A DNA stretch of 64,000 nt. Origin: Sordariomycetes sp. S80-01Y. Lineage: Eukaryota; Ascomycota; Sordariomycetes. The notes under the pieces were generated by a model. The model saw only the letters and a list, made by a program, of their open reading frames with translations, was not told the origin of the DNA and did no database searches. The number at the start of each line of letters is the position of its first letter. The stretch's first letter is position 1. Where the stretch lies: positions 62,001 to 126,000 of the forward strand of contig JAXQJY010000027.1 in assembly GCA_037042185.1 (NCBI GenBank). The letters run 5' to 3'. The translations under genes and the position numbers were made by a program. Shown piece after piece: positions 44,265 to 54,739 of the stretch.

Positions 44265-45011
44265 GTGATGGGTATGTAGTTTTAGAACAGATTCGGATGC
44301 GAAGAGAATCAAGTCTCAATTTTGGTTCATTGCTGTGTATCTGCTACGGTGAGCTCAGTCAGTCTTGTCATGTGACTCAAACGATTGGATTGCCCGGGTA
44401 GAGGTGGCTCAAATGCGTAGTCTTATTTTCTACTCCATTACTTGAGTCCTGGTGACGATTTTGAAGGCGCTCAGTGTCACAAATGAGGCAAAATTACAGA
44501 TGAATTTGCCTTATTGCTATAAATCTAGACTGATATCGTCTCGTGGCTGTGAGGTCTGTCTCGCCGGCTCTTGTGAGCGAACTGACGGAAGCAATCCAAA
44601 AAGTTCAACGGGTAGAATCAACCCATAACACTAGCAAAGTCTTCATTGGAAGAAAGCGCATTACCCCTTACCGAACCAAATTGATTTCAAAAGGATAAAT
44701 GGCTTCTAATTGAGCTCTCTGTTCACTCGCATGTTGAATGTTGTGTGTTCAGCCCACCCCAGCCTTGCTCCCTATCGTTGCGTTGAAGCCCGACGGGAAT
44801 CCCGTTGTCTTGCCGAACCAGCCCAATGTGCTCGCAGTCCACTTAATCCTCCTATCATGGCCGAGAATCCAATTAGGCTGGCGCAGAATCGTCAATCAGC
44901 CACAGACTGTGGCCCAGTGTTAGTGTCTGCTATTCCGGGAACTGTGAGATAATCCTACCGACAGTAATGACAAGCAGTCGTGGCGCCCGTTGCACCAGTT
45001 AAAGAGTTCCT
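44265..45011. other. Intergenic, convergent 3' ends
   Basis: About 0.75 kb between convergent MBL 1 and tautomerase 1. Only short uninformative ORFs are seen. Confidence 0.55.
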
Positions 45012-45452
45012 TTACAGATTGGGCTCTGAGAGGACTGGCTTGTTGTGCTTGGACCACAATTTTTCCATCCTAGAGCCCGTTGGAGGAGGCGCAATGCCAT
45101 CTATCTTCCAAAACTCTCGGGCGCCTTCCATGACGAAATACTCCCAGCCCATGCCCGTTTTCGTCATTCTCGGAGTGAGGACCTTGTCAACAGAGTCTAT
45201 GAAACGCTGCTTGCGGTCCTCAGCAAAGTCTCCCACGTTCTGGGCAACGTGATAAATGGAGATCATCGTGAACTTCGGATGGGGGCTGCCTCCGTACCAC
45301 AGGTCATCTGCGCCAAGAGCAATGAATTGTACGTTGACATAGAAAGCAGGCAGACCGGATTTGGCGTAGAGCTGGGTGACTGCTTCGGCTAAATCCTTCT
45401 TCTCTTCAGCCGTGAAGGCACCCGCAGAGTGACTGAAAATCCAGAGAGGCAT
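45012..45452 (-). CDS. cis-CaaD-like tautomerase 1 (Tautomerase_3 type)
   Basis: A 146-residue single-exon protein of the tautomerase superfamily, whose members use an N-terminal proline as catalytic base once Met is removed. The start MPLWIFSHSAGAFTAEEKK was chosen because it puts Pro at position 2 as the family requires; an in-frame Met 34 codons upstream would bury the proline. The core ALYAKSGLPAFYVNVQF-like region (AVTQLYAKSGLPAFYVNVQF) and the C-terminal MGWEYFVMEGAREFWKIDG-IAPPP match the cis-3-chloroacrylic-acid-dehalogenase-like fungal group. The central strand reads FTMISIYHVAQN where copy 2 has an Arg (FIRIAIDHIAVH), so a likely active-site Arg is missing here. Substrate unknown. 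Divergent from the reductase at 46360. Confidence 0.88.
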   Translation of the reverse strand: MPLWIFSHSAGAFTAEEKKDLAEAVTQLYAKSGLPAFYVNVQFIALGADDLWYGGSPHPKFTMISIYHVAQNVGDFAEDRKQRFIDSVDKVLTPRMTKTGMGWEYFVMEGAREFWKIDGIAPPPTGSRMEKLWSKHNKPVLSEPNL

Positions 45453-46359
45453 TTCTCTAATGTGAAGTGATTCTGTAACAGATGGCGAAGTAGCAAGTGA
45501 TGATACTAATGAGACTGGATATGCAACCACAAAGAGAGTAACTTGGAAGAACACGACGCCTTACCGAAGCTATATACTCGAGCATTTGATTTCGAACCCG
45601 TGATGAACGTACCCGTGATGAATCATGACGATCCACATGAGTTCCTCGGCACAGGTGGAACAATAGAGCATCAGGGAACTTGTAGGCAGAGAGCCCTGTA
45701 CGGTTACAATGTCCTAGCTTCTATGCACAGCCGCCTCACTGATAATCGTTCCCTCATCCGGAAATGCCAACAAGGACGACCCATAAAATGATCAGGCGCT
45801 AGGTAGGTGGGTCATCATGGGGTACCTCTAGTTGCCGATCAATGGTTCGGAAGAGTGACATAAGAGGTCCTTCAAGGCAAGCCAAATGATCAAGCCAGCC
45901 CGCACAATAGAGTGGGGCCTAACGCGGGGTTCGGCAGCGATGGAATGAGTGCTGGAAGAAGGTCTACGACGCTAACTCCAGATGCACTCACCTCACTGTT
46001 CGCGTGCGCTCCGAGTTTCTTGAGCTACAGTGACTGTCCATGACCTTGCCATTGTACCTTATGCAACACGGTCAAGCACTCCCAGAGAAAGGCTGCTCGA
46101 TAGAGGCGACTGGACTTTTGGGACGGGAGCCCACTGCCTTGAAATAGGCGAGGAACCTGCTAGAAGAAAGCCAGTCAATACTTCTAGCCCGTTGACGCAG
46201 ACCCCCTAAGAACCGCAAATAGCAAGGGCGTTGAGCTGCACTAGAGCTATGTATAAGAAGACCCTCTAGTGTCCCTCCGTAGCTGCGCATCATTACTCGT
46301 TTTCTCGAATCTCTACTCCCGACTCCCCACACAGAAGACCAGCTCCAGCAAACACCACA
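45453..46359. other. Intergenic between divergent tautomerase 1 and reductase
   Basis: About 0.9 kb that should contain both promoters. TATAAG at about 46252 is 107 bp before the reductase ATG. No gene is recognised. Confidence 0.6.
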
Positions 46360-47412
46360 ATGGCACCCACACAGAATAAGTCCCTCGTCTACAAGGCTGT
46401 GCCCGAGACCTTTCCCGAGGCCGGCAAGCACCTTACCGTGGAGGACCGCCCCATCAACCTCGACACAGTCGATCTGCACGACGGCGTCCTGGTCAAAGTC
46501 CTTTACACGTCTTTCGATCCCTATTTGCGAGGTCGCATGCGCGACCCCAGCGTACATTCTTATAGCCCCCCCCTGACTCCTGGCGAGGCCCTCGAGTCAG
46601 GCATTGCCGGCAAGGTTGTGCGCTCAGACAACCGGCAATACCAGCCTGGTGACCTCGTTGCTGCCTTCTCAGGCCAGAACGCCGAGTACACCGTTATTCC
46701 CGAGAAGCTCTTCTCCGTTATTGGCCTGCGCAAGGTCGACATCACACATGGTCTCCCACTGTCCTACTATATTGGTTTCCTGGGCATGCCCGGCGCAACA
46801 TCATTCGAGGGTCTGTATGACATTGGCCAGCCCAAGAAGGGCGAGACCATCTTCATCTCATCGGCAGCTGGAGCGGTCGGCCAGGTGGTTGGGCAGCTCG
46901 CCAAGGTCGAGGGCCTGACCGTCATCGGCTCCGTGGGATCTCAAGACAAGATGGACTACGTCAAGTCCCTGGGCTTCGACGCTGTGTTCAACTACAAGGA
47001 GGAGAGACCTCTTGAAGCCCTCCGCCGGCTCGCACCTCAGGGCATCGATCTGTACTGGGACAACGTCGGCGGCGAGATCCTTGAAGCCGCCCTCGAGGTC
47101 ATGAATACTCACGGTCGCATCATCGCCTGCGGCTCTATTAGCGGATACAACTCCAAGCCCGAGGATCGGTACGGCGTCAAGAACATGTTCTACGTTGTTA
47201 CGAAGCGCATCCGTATGGAGGGCTTCATCGTCGACCTGTCGCCCCCGAAATACAAGGCCGCACTAGAAAAGCTCGTCCCGCTCTTCATCGAGGGCAAGAT
47301 CCAAGGCAGGGAAGATATCTATGAGGGCATTGAGAAGGGCCCGGAAGGGCTTGTTGGAATCTTCAAGGGGCAGAACTTTGGCAAGGCCATCCTCAAAATC
47401 GCCGACGCCTGA
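46360..47412 (+). CDS. NADP-dependent alkenal/enone double-bond reductase (zinc-free MDR family)
   Basis: Medium-chain dehydrogenase/reductase of 350 residues, like leukotriene-B4 12-hydroxydehydrogenase and plant alkenal reductases; reduces the C=C bond of alpha,beta-unsaturated carbonyls. Motifs: VLYTSFDPYLRGRMRD, SGIAGKVVRSDN, GMPGATSFEGLYDIG, the nucleotide-binding SSAAGAVGQVVGQLAK (Gly-rich loop), and VDLYWDNVGGEILEAAL (read here as IDLYWDNVGGE). Zinc-ligand Cys residues of alcohol dehydrogenases are absent, as expected. MAPTQNKSLVYKA is the usual start. Intronless, cytosolic, in the middle of the MBL/tautomerase region, it could process an enone produced by the neighbouring enzymes. Context CCACAATGGC supports the start. 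Confidence 0.95.
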   Translation: MAPTQNKSLVYKAVPETFPEAGKHLTVEDRPINLDTVDLHDGVLVKVLYTSFDPYLRGRMRDPSVHSYSPPLTPGEALESGIAGKVVRSDNRQYQPGDLVAAFSGQNAEYTVIPEKLFSVIGLRKVDITHGLPLSYYIGFLGMPGATSFEGLYDIGQPKKGETIFISSAAGAVGQVVGQLAKVEGLTVIGSVGSQDKMDYVKSLGFDAVFNYKEERPLEALRRLAPQGIDLYWDNVGGEILEAALEVMNTHGRIIACGSISGYNSKPEDRYGVKNMFYVVTKRIRMEGFIVDLSPPKYKAALEKLVPLFIEGKIQGREDIYEGIEKGPEGLVGIFKGQNFGKAILKIADA

Positions 47413-48137
47413 GTATTTCGATGGAAGTAGTAGATATACGATTACCAAGAGTAAAAGACTTCCAGCATGGGCCATGGCAAATCAATGAGCATAGTCAATC
47501 CGAGAATCGACGAATCATTGCCCTCATCATATGTAGAACTCGTGTTTCTAACTTGTGTCACTTAAATGGGTGACAATAAAGTCTTGAACGCTGTCCGCCG
47601 GCCCTGGCATGCTTGATGACCAGATTTCCACAAAGTGCCAGCGTTTTGAGCCACAGCTACAGATCACGTCCCAAGTCAGCAATTAGAACCCCGCTCAAGT
47701 TGAAGCGAAAAAGTCTAGAGCTATCCTCACAGATATTCTGTTTGTCAACGTCATCACCGCCGAAACTCGTGTTAGGTCCTACTACATCGTGTCCATTAGC
47801 TTTGTTCCTACCCCGAGGAACCTATTATGTCACGCCTCCGAGCCGTTAATCAGCGACTGGAGAAAGCATAGCACGACCCACACACCTAGCGCATAGTTGC
47901 TCGGTGGGTCGTCATTAGCGGCACGCCCATTAGGCAGTGTCGAGTAAGTTGATGCTCCCATACTTTAAGTCACTCCGGCCGCGCCGTCAAATCATCCGCC
48001 AAGTCACTAAGGCGCGAGCAACGTCTGGCCTGGCCGCGGTGTCGGATGCGGGGTGACGGATACTTGATAGGAACACCGTGGATGGATGAAAGTGGGAACG
48101 AAACGTATCAAATCCAATCCTATTCCAAGCCATCTAG
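47413..48137. other. Intergenic, convergent 3' ends
   Basis: About 0.7 kb between the reductase and tautomerase 2. No gene is recognised. Confidence 0.6.
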
Positions 48138-48587
48138 TTACGCTGAGCTATCATCATAGGGGACAGCCCGGTTCTCCCTCGCCCATCGATCTTCCTGTTC
48201 GCTCCTGAACGGTGGAGGAATAAGTCCATTAACCTTCCACAATCTACGTTCTGTCTCATCCACATGAAATTCCCAGTCATAACCCTTGTCAGCAATATGT
48301 GGCTTCAAAGCCTGGTCAATCCGGGAGGTGGTGCGGTCATAAACATCGTTGTTCTTCTCCACGTGGACGGCGATGTGGTCGATGGCGATGCGAATGAAAG
48401 GTTTGTCGCTCTTCTGTTCTCCGCCGACCCAGAGATCTGCGACTTGGAGTTTGATAAAGTTTGTGACCACGTAAAAAGCAGGAAGATTGATGTCGGTATA
48501 GATCTTCGTGATGTCTTTGGCAAGAGCCTGCTTTGAGGCTGCGTCCTCGAACGTGCCGGCAGGATGGAAAATGAGCCACAGGGGCAT
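48138..48587 (-). CDS. cis-CaaD-like tautomerase 2 (Tautomerase_3 type)
   Basis: A 149-residue single-exon tautomerase paralogous to the one at 45012-45452. It starts MPLWLIFHPAGTF, exposing the catalytic Pro after Met removal. Shared blocks are TDINLPAFYVVTNFIKL, ADLWVGG, FIRIAIDHIAVHV (with an Arg absent in copy 1), YDWEFHVDETERRLWKVNG and IPPP. In cis-CaaD the chemistry uses Pro1, His, two Arg, Tyr and Glu; several candidates are present here. The retained Arg suggests that this copy keeps the ancestral active site. Followed upstream by MBL 2, so the pair mirrors MBL 1 with tautomerase 1. No signal peptide. Confidence 0.9.
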   Translation of the reverse strand: MPLWLIFHPAGTFEDAASKQALAKDITKIYTDINLPAFYVVTNFIKLQVADLWVGGEQKSDKPFIRIAIDHIAVHVEKNNDVYDRTTSRIDQALKPHIADKGYDWEFHVDETERRLWKVNGLIPPPFRSEQEDRWARENRAVPYDDSSA

Positions 48588-49597
48588 GTTGTGTGAAGTG
48601 TTTGGATTTGGACTCAGATCGGGTGTTATATCTCAGACGAAACGGATGTACTTCTGAAGTCTTGGTGGTGACAACACGCACAAAAGTGAGACTTCTTATA
48701 AGAAGTTAGCAAGCGTGAGAAGAATGCTGAAGGAGTCGAGAAGTACCAGCTACTCCTCGGCAACATCCACTCATCATGGCAGCTCTCGGAACCGTTTTTC
48801 GACCGATGGTCCGACATTGAGCAACTTCAACCGACCAGTCATCGCCCCCTCAGTTTAAATTAGGGCATGTGACTCGCGCTTAGTGGTCGGAAACGCCGGG
48901 TGGTATCTCATCTCTCGAACAGGTGGCGGGGAGGATAATGATGACACTCTCGATCCGGTACTGTGGGGATGGTGTTGCAGGGTGACGGGGAAGCGGAAGG
49001 GCAGGGCGCAGATGGTGGTTCGACACAACTGATTCATCCTTTGGTCCGTGTTGAGCCTTACTGTATATGCTTGGATCCCTGGATTATCGGGCGAAGTGGT
49101 ATTGCGCCGCCGTTTATGATCATTTTCTCAGGACTCGAGAAGAGATGATAATTGTGATCACACGGTGCCTTAAAGGCCAGGGTCTTGAAAGGGTCAAGCG
49201 CCACTGCAATTTTTGAAGTGATCGGAGTTGCAACAACTCCATGAAAATAACGTATTTGTCAACTTCAAGAGGAGGAAGTGATAGGCCCAGGCAGCATGGC
49301 CAGTGAAACAGGTGAAGGTCACCAAAACTCTAGCTGCGGCAAGGATCAAATGATGTCTATGCCTTGAACTGCCTCCGGGGAGGTCATTGCAAATTATACG
49401 AATCCTCGGACGCGCACACAAGCATGAGAGGATTCTGATACAACCAACGGGGTTATGATTTATTGAAAAGGCCTCAAAGCTATACTGGATGCAGTCACTT
49501 AAGGAGCAAGAAGGTCTCTTTCACCAAGTGAGCGAACGGCCTTGCCCACAACAAAAACCCTCGCTGACACTTTCATGGGCTTTCCACCGTACAGAAG
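48588..49597. other. Intergenic, promoter of tautomerase 2
   Basis: About 1 kb. No gene is recognised; short ORFs only. Confidence 0.55.
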
Positions 49598-50479
49598 TTA
49601 TGCTTGTGTCTTTGACTTAGCTGCCAAGTGTTCTGCAACAGAGTTTTGGCAGCTAAAGGCCAGGATGAAATCATTCCACCGATTTGGATACCGCCCCTTC
49701 ATCGCCTTATAAAGTTCATCTGCGTCCTCCAATCTCTCCAGTTCCTTTTCAAAGAACACTATGTACTCTCTCGTAAGGTCGATCAAGTACGGTCCGTCCT
49801 CTTGCGAGGGCCTTTTATGACCCGGCACAATGATACTCGGGGCCAGGGCCTCGATTTGGTCCAAAGCGTCAAGCCAATGTTTTCTTCTCTCAGCTGTACT
49901 AGCCTCGCCCAAATGCTGAAAGCATTCGCCGTAAACGATGTCCCCGGAGACAACGAGCTTTAGGCTAGGCACATGAAGGAAGGAAGATGCCGCAGTGTCG
50001 GAAAAGGCGACGTTGATGCCAAATAGGCTGTGCCCATCGATGGAGAACTCTCCATTTTCCGGGAGAGGCTCAGGGACGACCTGCCCCTCGGGGATCTGGC
50101 CATTGGGGAAAAGCACGTTCCACCTTTCGAGGCCATCTGCCAAAAACTGCTTCATTCCGTCGACCACAAAAGACGTTGCAACAGACTTGGCCTCTGGGAA
50201 TTCTGCTAGGATTACGGGATTGCCAAAGAAATGATCCCCGTGAGCATGAGTCGTATAAATGTAACGGAGGGTTTTCCCAGCAGCTGTCTTTTTCACCCAA
50301 TCGATAAGACCTTTGGTCAACTCAGCCGTGGTGGGCGTATCAACGAGGACCGCAGATGTCGGGCCCTGAATGAGGGTGCAGCAAATTGGCGACCACAGCT
50401 GTTGGGAGGGGTCTGGCATTCCAGTCACCGCACCGATGATTGGCGCCACGTACACGTCGACTTGTAGTGACTTTGACAT
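49598..50479 (-). CDS. Metallo-beta-lactamase-fold hydrolase 2
   Basis: Intronless, 293 residues, paralogue of the MBL protein at 43374-44264. The zinc motif is THAHGDHFFG (H78, H80, D82, H83). Further ligands lie in NVAFSDTAASS (position normally held by His reads Ser/Asp here: AFSD versus VGHSD in copy 1), SGDIVYGE (bridging Asp) and IVPGHKR. So copy 2 seems to lack the third His, which could leave a single-metal site. The start MSKSLQVDVYVAPI fits the paralogue. It is in the same direction as tautomerase 2 and is divergent from the alpha/beta hydrolase at 51041, sharing a 561-bp promoter region. Cytosolic; substrate unknown. Confidence 0.9.
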   Translation of the reverse strand: MSKSLQVDVYVAPIIGAVTGMPDPSQQLWSPICCTLIQGPTSAVLVDTPTTAELTKGLIDWVKKTAAGKTLRYIYTTHAHGDHFFGNPVILAEFPEAKSVATSFVVDGMKQFLADGLERWNVLFPNGQIPEGQVVPEPLPENGEFSIDGHSLFGINVAFSDTAASSFLHVPSLKLVVSGDIVYGECFQHLGEASTAERRKHWLDALDQIEALAPSIIVPGHKRPSQEDGPYLIDLTREYIVFFEKELERLEDADELYKAMKGRYPNRWNDFILAFSCQNSVAEHLAAKSKTQA

Positions 50480-51040
50480 TATCTTAATATCCTGTTATAT
50501 CACGGATGTATTCGTTGTCTGCTAGGATGAGAAGTTGAGGAACAACGAAATAGGTACAGTTTGCTTAACAACTGGGCGATATTTAAATTTATCTTCGTGG
50601 CATTTTAGCACTTACCAGGTCGGGCTATTAGCAATCTTACTAACATCACTGTAACCGTGAATCTACTGATGCCCCATCGATACGGGTTGATCACTAATTC
50701 ATCATTGATGGCTTCTAAATCAAAGATTAAAAAACCGTGTTCCGCTGAGCCGGGCGGGCAAGTAATGGCCGCGGACTCCGAACCACACCCTCAGCCTGTA
50801 AGGATAAGGACTGCTCGCAGCACCTTTTAAAAACATTATTAATATCGGATCAATGTGATCACTAATGAGTCCGAGATCCATCCGAGCAATCCGACCAGCA
50901 CATAATCCAGGAGATGGTCACTTTCTAGGCTTGGTAACATCAACGAAGATCAGGTATAACTCTATCCAGATTTGTCCCTTTCGCCAAGATACCACACACA
51001 CTTTCAAGCACCCAAACATTCTGCAAGAACAGCTTACGCC
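50480..51040. promoter_or_regulatory. Bidirectional promoter, MBL 2 / alpha-beta hydrolase
   Basis: A 561-bp region between divergent genes. AT-rich stretches (ATATTTAAATTTATC near 50579; AAAAACATTATTAATATC near 50830) may include core promoter elements. No gene is seen. Confidence 0.55.
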
Positions 51041-52196
51041 ATGCCTTTCAAGAACGTCGAATTCAAGACCGCGGACCACGTCATATTGCGTGGATGGCTC
51101 TACACACCTGAGTCCTTCACTGGGAAGCTACCGTGTCTCGTCATGGCACCTGGGTTTGCAGGCCTCAAAAAGATGGGCCTCGATAATTCGGCTGAAGACT
51201 TCGTTTCGAAGTTGCAGATTGCTTGCCTTGCCTACGACAATCGAGGATTTGGAGACAGTGACGGCAAGGAGGGCGAGCCGCTGCGGGAAATCATCCCGCA
51301 CCAGCAAATCAGCGACTACTCTGATGCTATAACCTTTGCCCAGTCGTTGGAAGAAGTTGACCCCACAAGAATCGGCATTTGGGGAAGTTCTTACAGTGGG
51401 GCTCATGTCCTCTGCGTTGGTGCTATCGACCGCCGAGTCAAGGTCGTACTCAGTCAGGTGTATGTTCCCCCACGATTTTCTCCCTTGTTCTACGAATATC
51501 AAGGCCCCGTACATGTTTTGCCCCCTGATGATCCGAGATTTCTCCCTTTTACATTATACCTTTCCTGACCACTTTTTTAGGCCGTTGACCAGCGGGTGGG
51601 AAAACTTCCATCGCCTTTTCCGGCCTGCATATGTTTCCGAATTGAACAAATACTTCGAAGAAGGTAAAGTTACATATCTATTATGAAACTGTACTCAGGA
51701 CAGGGGCCAGCTAACGAGGATTCACGAGTTGCAGACCGCCTTGCTCGTGCGGCCGGAAAGGAGCCGCGTCGGATCCCTATAGTGGATGCAGACCTTTCCA
51801 AACTTGCCGCCCTGCCCACGGCAGACAGTTTTCAGGCTTACAGTCCATGGGAATCGAATGGCTTGGTCAACGACGTCACGCTGAAGAGGTAATAGACGCC
51901 CATTTCGGCATTGATTCATTGGTTTCCATGCTTACTCGTAAAATAGCCTCGAGGCCTTCAGAGCCTACGAGCCGATTGCTTACATGCACCGGATCTCTCC
52001 AACGCCATTACTGATGACTGTGGCCAGCAACGACGTTGTCACGCCGGGAGACATCGCTGTAGAAGCATTCTCCCGTGCGAAAGAACCTAAGGAACTACGA
52101 ATTCTTGAAGGAGGGCATTTCGATCCCTATGTCGGCGAAAGATTCAAGCAAAACAGCGCAGCGCAGGTTGATTTCTTGAAGCGCTACTTGTGTTAG
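51041..52196 (+). CDS. Alpha/beta hydrolase (DUF1100/dienelactone-hydrolase-like)
   Basis: Four exons (51041-51459, 51581-51663, 51735-51888, 51947-52196) sum to 906 nt (301 residues); introns are 121, 71 and 58 nt, all GT-AG. Splice sites were fixed by the family sequence SQVPLTSGWENFHRLFRP and FEEDRLARAAGKEP, both of which span junctions. MPFKNVEFKTADHVILRGWLYTP is the usual start. The nucleophile elbow is GIWGSSYSGAH, the acid is probably Asp in ASNDVVTPG, and the base His is in GGHFDPY near the C-terminus. Such proteins hydrolyse esters or lactones and are common in fungal catabolic and secondary-metabolite loci. No signal peptide. It may act with the MBL/tautomerase/reductase genes next to it; this is inference from position only. 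Confidence 0.9.
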
Positions 52197-54252
52197 ATAC
52201 GTCGAGCGTCCATTGGGACACGGCGAATCAGAATTTATTTCTAGTAGAGTTTGATCGGGGTGATCTCTGAGACTCAATATAGTAGGGATGAAATTACAAC
52301 ACATAAAAATAGCTCTTGAACAAGGTCAAATCTCTCACAAAACTATCGAATCGGACCTGGCTCGACATTTGAATGGGTTGCATCTCGCTTGATTGTTCTA
52401 TTGTAGCTGGTCTGTTCCTACTCAGAGAAACTGCGACTTGATTGAACTGCTTTACCAGAACAAGTTGGTTGACTGATCTTTCTGTCCAACAGACGCTTGC
52501 GGCCGGCTCCCCGTAGCCATGAACCCTGAACGGAGGCGGGCGAAGACGATAAGATATACGGCGACATGATCGTTTCGTATAGGTAAAAGCCTTCATAAGG
52601 CTGCTTTCTAAGAGGCTGCATGGGCCCTGTTAGATACCGGTGCTTTATCGTGAAGGTCGCGTCGCTTTGTGGTCCGAGACTAGAGAGGATCTCCAGTTTG
52701 CTGATACGAAGGCGGATGAGGTGGTCTGGCATACTGCGAGTTTGGCTCGAAGACCTGCTGTCTTACAGTGTCGAACCTCAGCTAAGCACTGCTTAACTCT
52801 ATGAAACGCGAATAAACGGGATCTCGAGCGACGGCGAGACACCTTCACGCTTGAATGTCTTCAGCCAGCGCGCATAGTGGTATCCATCTCCCAAGTCGTT
52901 GTCAATATCAATCTTGCAGTCCACTGTAAGGCTCATACACTCGGAAGCTATCACAACCACCACGCCGAAACCACGGACTTTGAGCGTCCAAGTTCGGCGT
53001 TAGCGATTGTGAAGCCCAGGTCACTTGGCGGCGTGCGGGGTTGCCACAGACGTTCAGCGCCGCGTCAACAGCGATTGACAAACACAGCGCTGCCGCGAAG
53101 AATAAGGGCATCTCGCCTCTGGGTGTCCGCATTACATAAACTTACCGCTACCCCACATACAGGCTTCATAGCTTGCAATTCCAAGATCGTCCCAAGTCGG
53201 TCGACAAAACTGGATCTGAGGTTCTCTCGCATCCAAAAGACGTCCATGCCAGCCGCTTTGCGAGTGCGAGTGCGAGTGCGAGTGCTAGCGCCCTGGACTA
53301 TCCTGCTAGGCTGTGCCCACCCCTTCTTTGCGACATACATGCCGGCCGACTCATACAGACACACCCCAACGACCCATCATTAGCGGGGGCCATACGGCGT
53401 TCTTTATTAAAACCTCCGAGGCGTCCCATAAGTTGTTTTTGGGAAAGTTTCCTTGTCTCCGCTACATCACATCCCCCACATTCCAAACGTCTCCAGTGCT
53501 TAGGAATCCGGGGCTGCTTCTAAGATTCCCTTCGCCCTTTTACTGCACACTGAATTTCGAGGAGTGGAACGTAAGCCCGTGCAGATGCCTGCCGTGCCCC
53601 GAATCAGACACTACCTCAATTCCACCAGACCTCGACACATTGATTCTAATGCCTAAGTCAATACAATATTCATGCAACAGGACCACATAATCTTCCCTTG
53701 CTCATGGCGGAAGACCTTCAAGCTGCCATGCCAAGGAAGAACATATCGTCCAGCAGAGAGTCGACCAAACTCGGGCACCGAGTTGCGAAGCACACTTGCT
53801 TCGCAAAAGAAGCTTATGCTTCGGCGTTGTATATGGCTTCGAAGTAAATCAGCTCGCAGAAGTTGCAGGCTAAGGTGGTAACTCTTCGGCCGAAGCAGTC
53901 CTGATCAGACTCCAAGACCAAAACTGTTTCAACCTTCCGTCTCAACGAAGTGAGGGGTTCGCCCCAGTTCAACCCCTCGCAAACTAGGTTCAAATTGAGA
54001 AACCCGTTCATTTATGGGCACCTATGTTACGTGATTCTTAGTGAAGTGCCGCGGGGGATTGTCAGATAATTTTCATGTGAAAAGACAACCACAAGGCTAA
54101 ATGGGCAAGGGCCGATTTACTAAGAACCTTCCGCGGAGCATTATGGTTGCCGGGTTTGGAGGCACGGGGCTGTGACTGATCTCAATTCACTCATACTCCA
54201 AGCAGAGTTCAGCCCGTAGTCAACAAGATGAAAATCATACGGTTGTAATAGG
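52197..54252. other. Gene-poor stretch with microsatellite and small hairpin
   Basis: About 2 kb without a supported gene. It contains a (GCGAGT)n hexamer run at about 53262-53285 and a small inverted repeat TTGCGAAGCA-CACT-TGCTTCGCAA at 53783-53806 within sequence rich in GAAGC motifs. A 168-codon plus-strand ORF at 52877-53383 has a compositionally odd Arg/Val repeat produced by the hexamer and is not convincing. Confidence 0.55.
53262..53285. repeat. (GCGAGT)n microsatellite
   Basis: About four tandem copies of the hexamer GCGAGT, followed by GCTAGCG. Confidence 0.8.
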
Positions 54253-54468
54253 CTAATAATTTGCCCATGTTTCCCCGATCCTCTCATTTGTCACGAATTC
54301 AACGTTTCTCCCTACCTGGCCATGTTGCTTTGGATATGTCATTTCTTGCGGGGATAGACGCTTGGTAATCATGTTCCGGAACGTGATGTCCGTGCTCCCG
54401 GTGAGAATCAGCGAAAGAAAAGCATCCGCTCGCGCCTTGAACGTATCGTTGATCTTATCTGAATCCAT
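54253..54468 (-). CDS. Possible small protein (71 aa), unknown
   Basis: An ORF starting MDSDKINDTFKARADAFLSL and ending RIGETWANY. The helical, charged first half and good composition suggest real coding, and it is divergent from the NmrA-like gene at 54740 with 271 bp between them. It is short for a full gene; it could be the first exon of something now lost or a lineage-specific small protein. No domain is recognised, and downstream (lower coordinates) I find no convincing continuation. Confidence 0.35.
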   Translation of the reverse strand: MDSDKINDTFKARADAFLSLILTGSTDITFRNMITKRLSPQEMTYPKQHGQVGRNVEFVTNERIGETWANY

Positions 54469-54739
54469 CTTGGCTCCTCAGGAAGTCACTGGCCATTTAA
54501 GGTGCGAAAAACCGTCCGGGCCTTGATTAAACATCGAAATGTTACCAATCAAGTTTTTAAGTGCGAGCTGGCTCTCGCGAGACAGCTTCATGTATCATTA
54601 ATAGGTCACTGATGTTCTTAGTCTTGACTATAACACTAATAACAACATCTAGTTATTTTCGTTCTCACTCCACTACACCTCAAGAGCATCTTCTAAATCT
54701 CAAAACACCAGTGATTCACACTCTTCTACAACAAGCAAT

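Noticed and set aside
52877-53383. 168-codon plus-strand ORF with RVRVRVRV
   Set aside because: The repeat is a translation of the GCGAGT microsatellite; no other protein feature is present.
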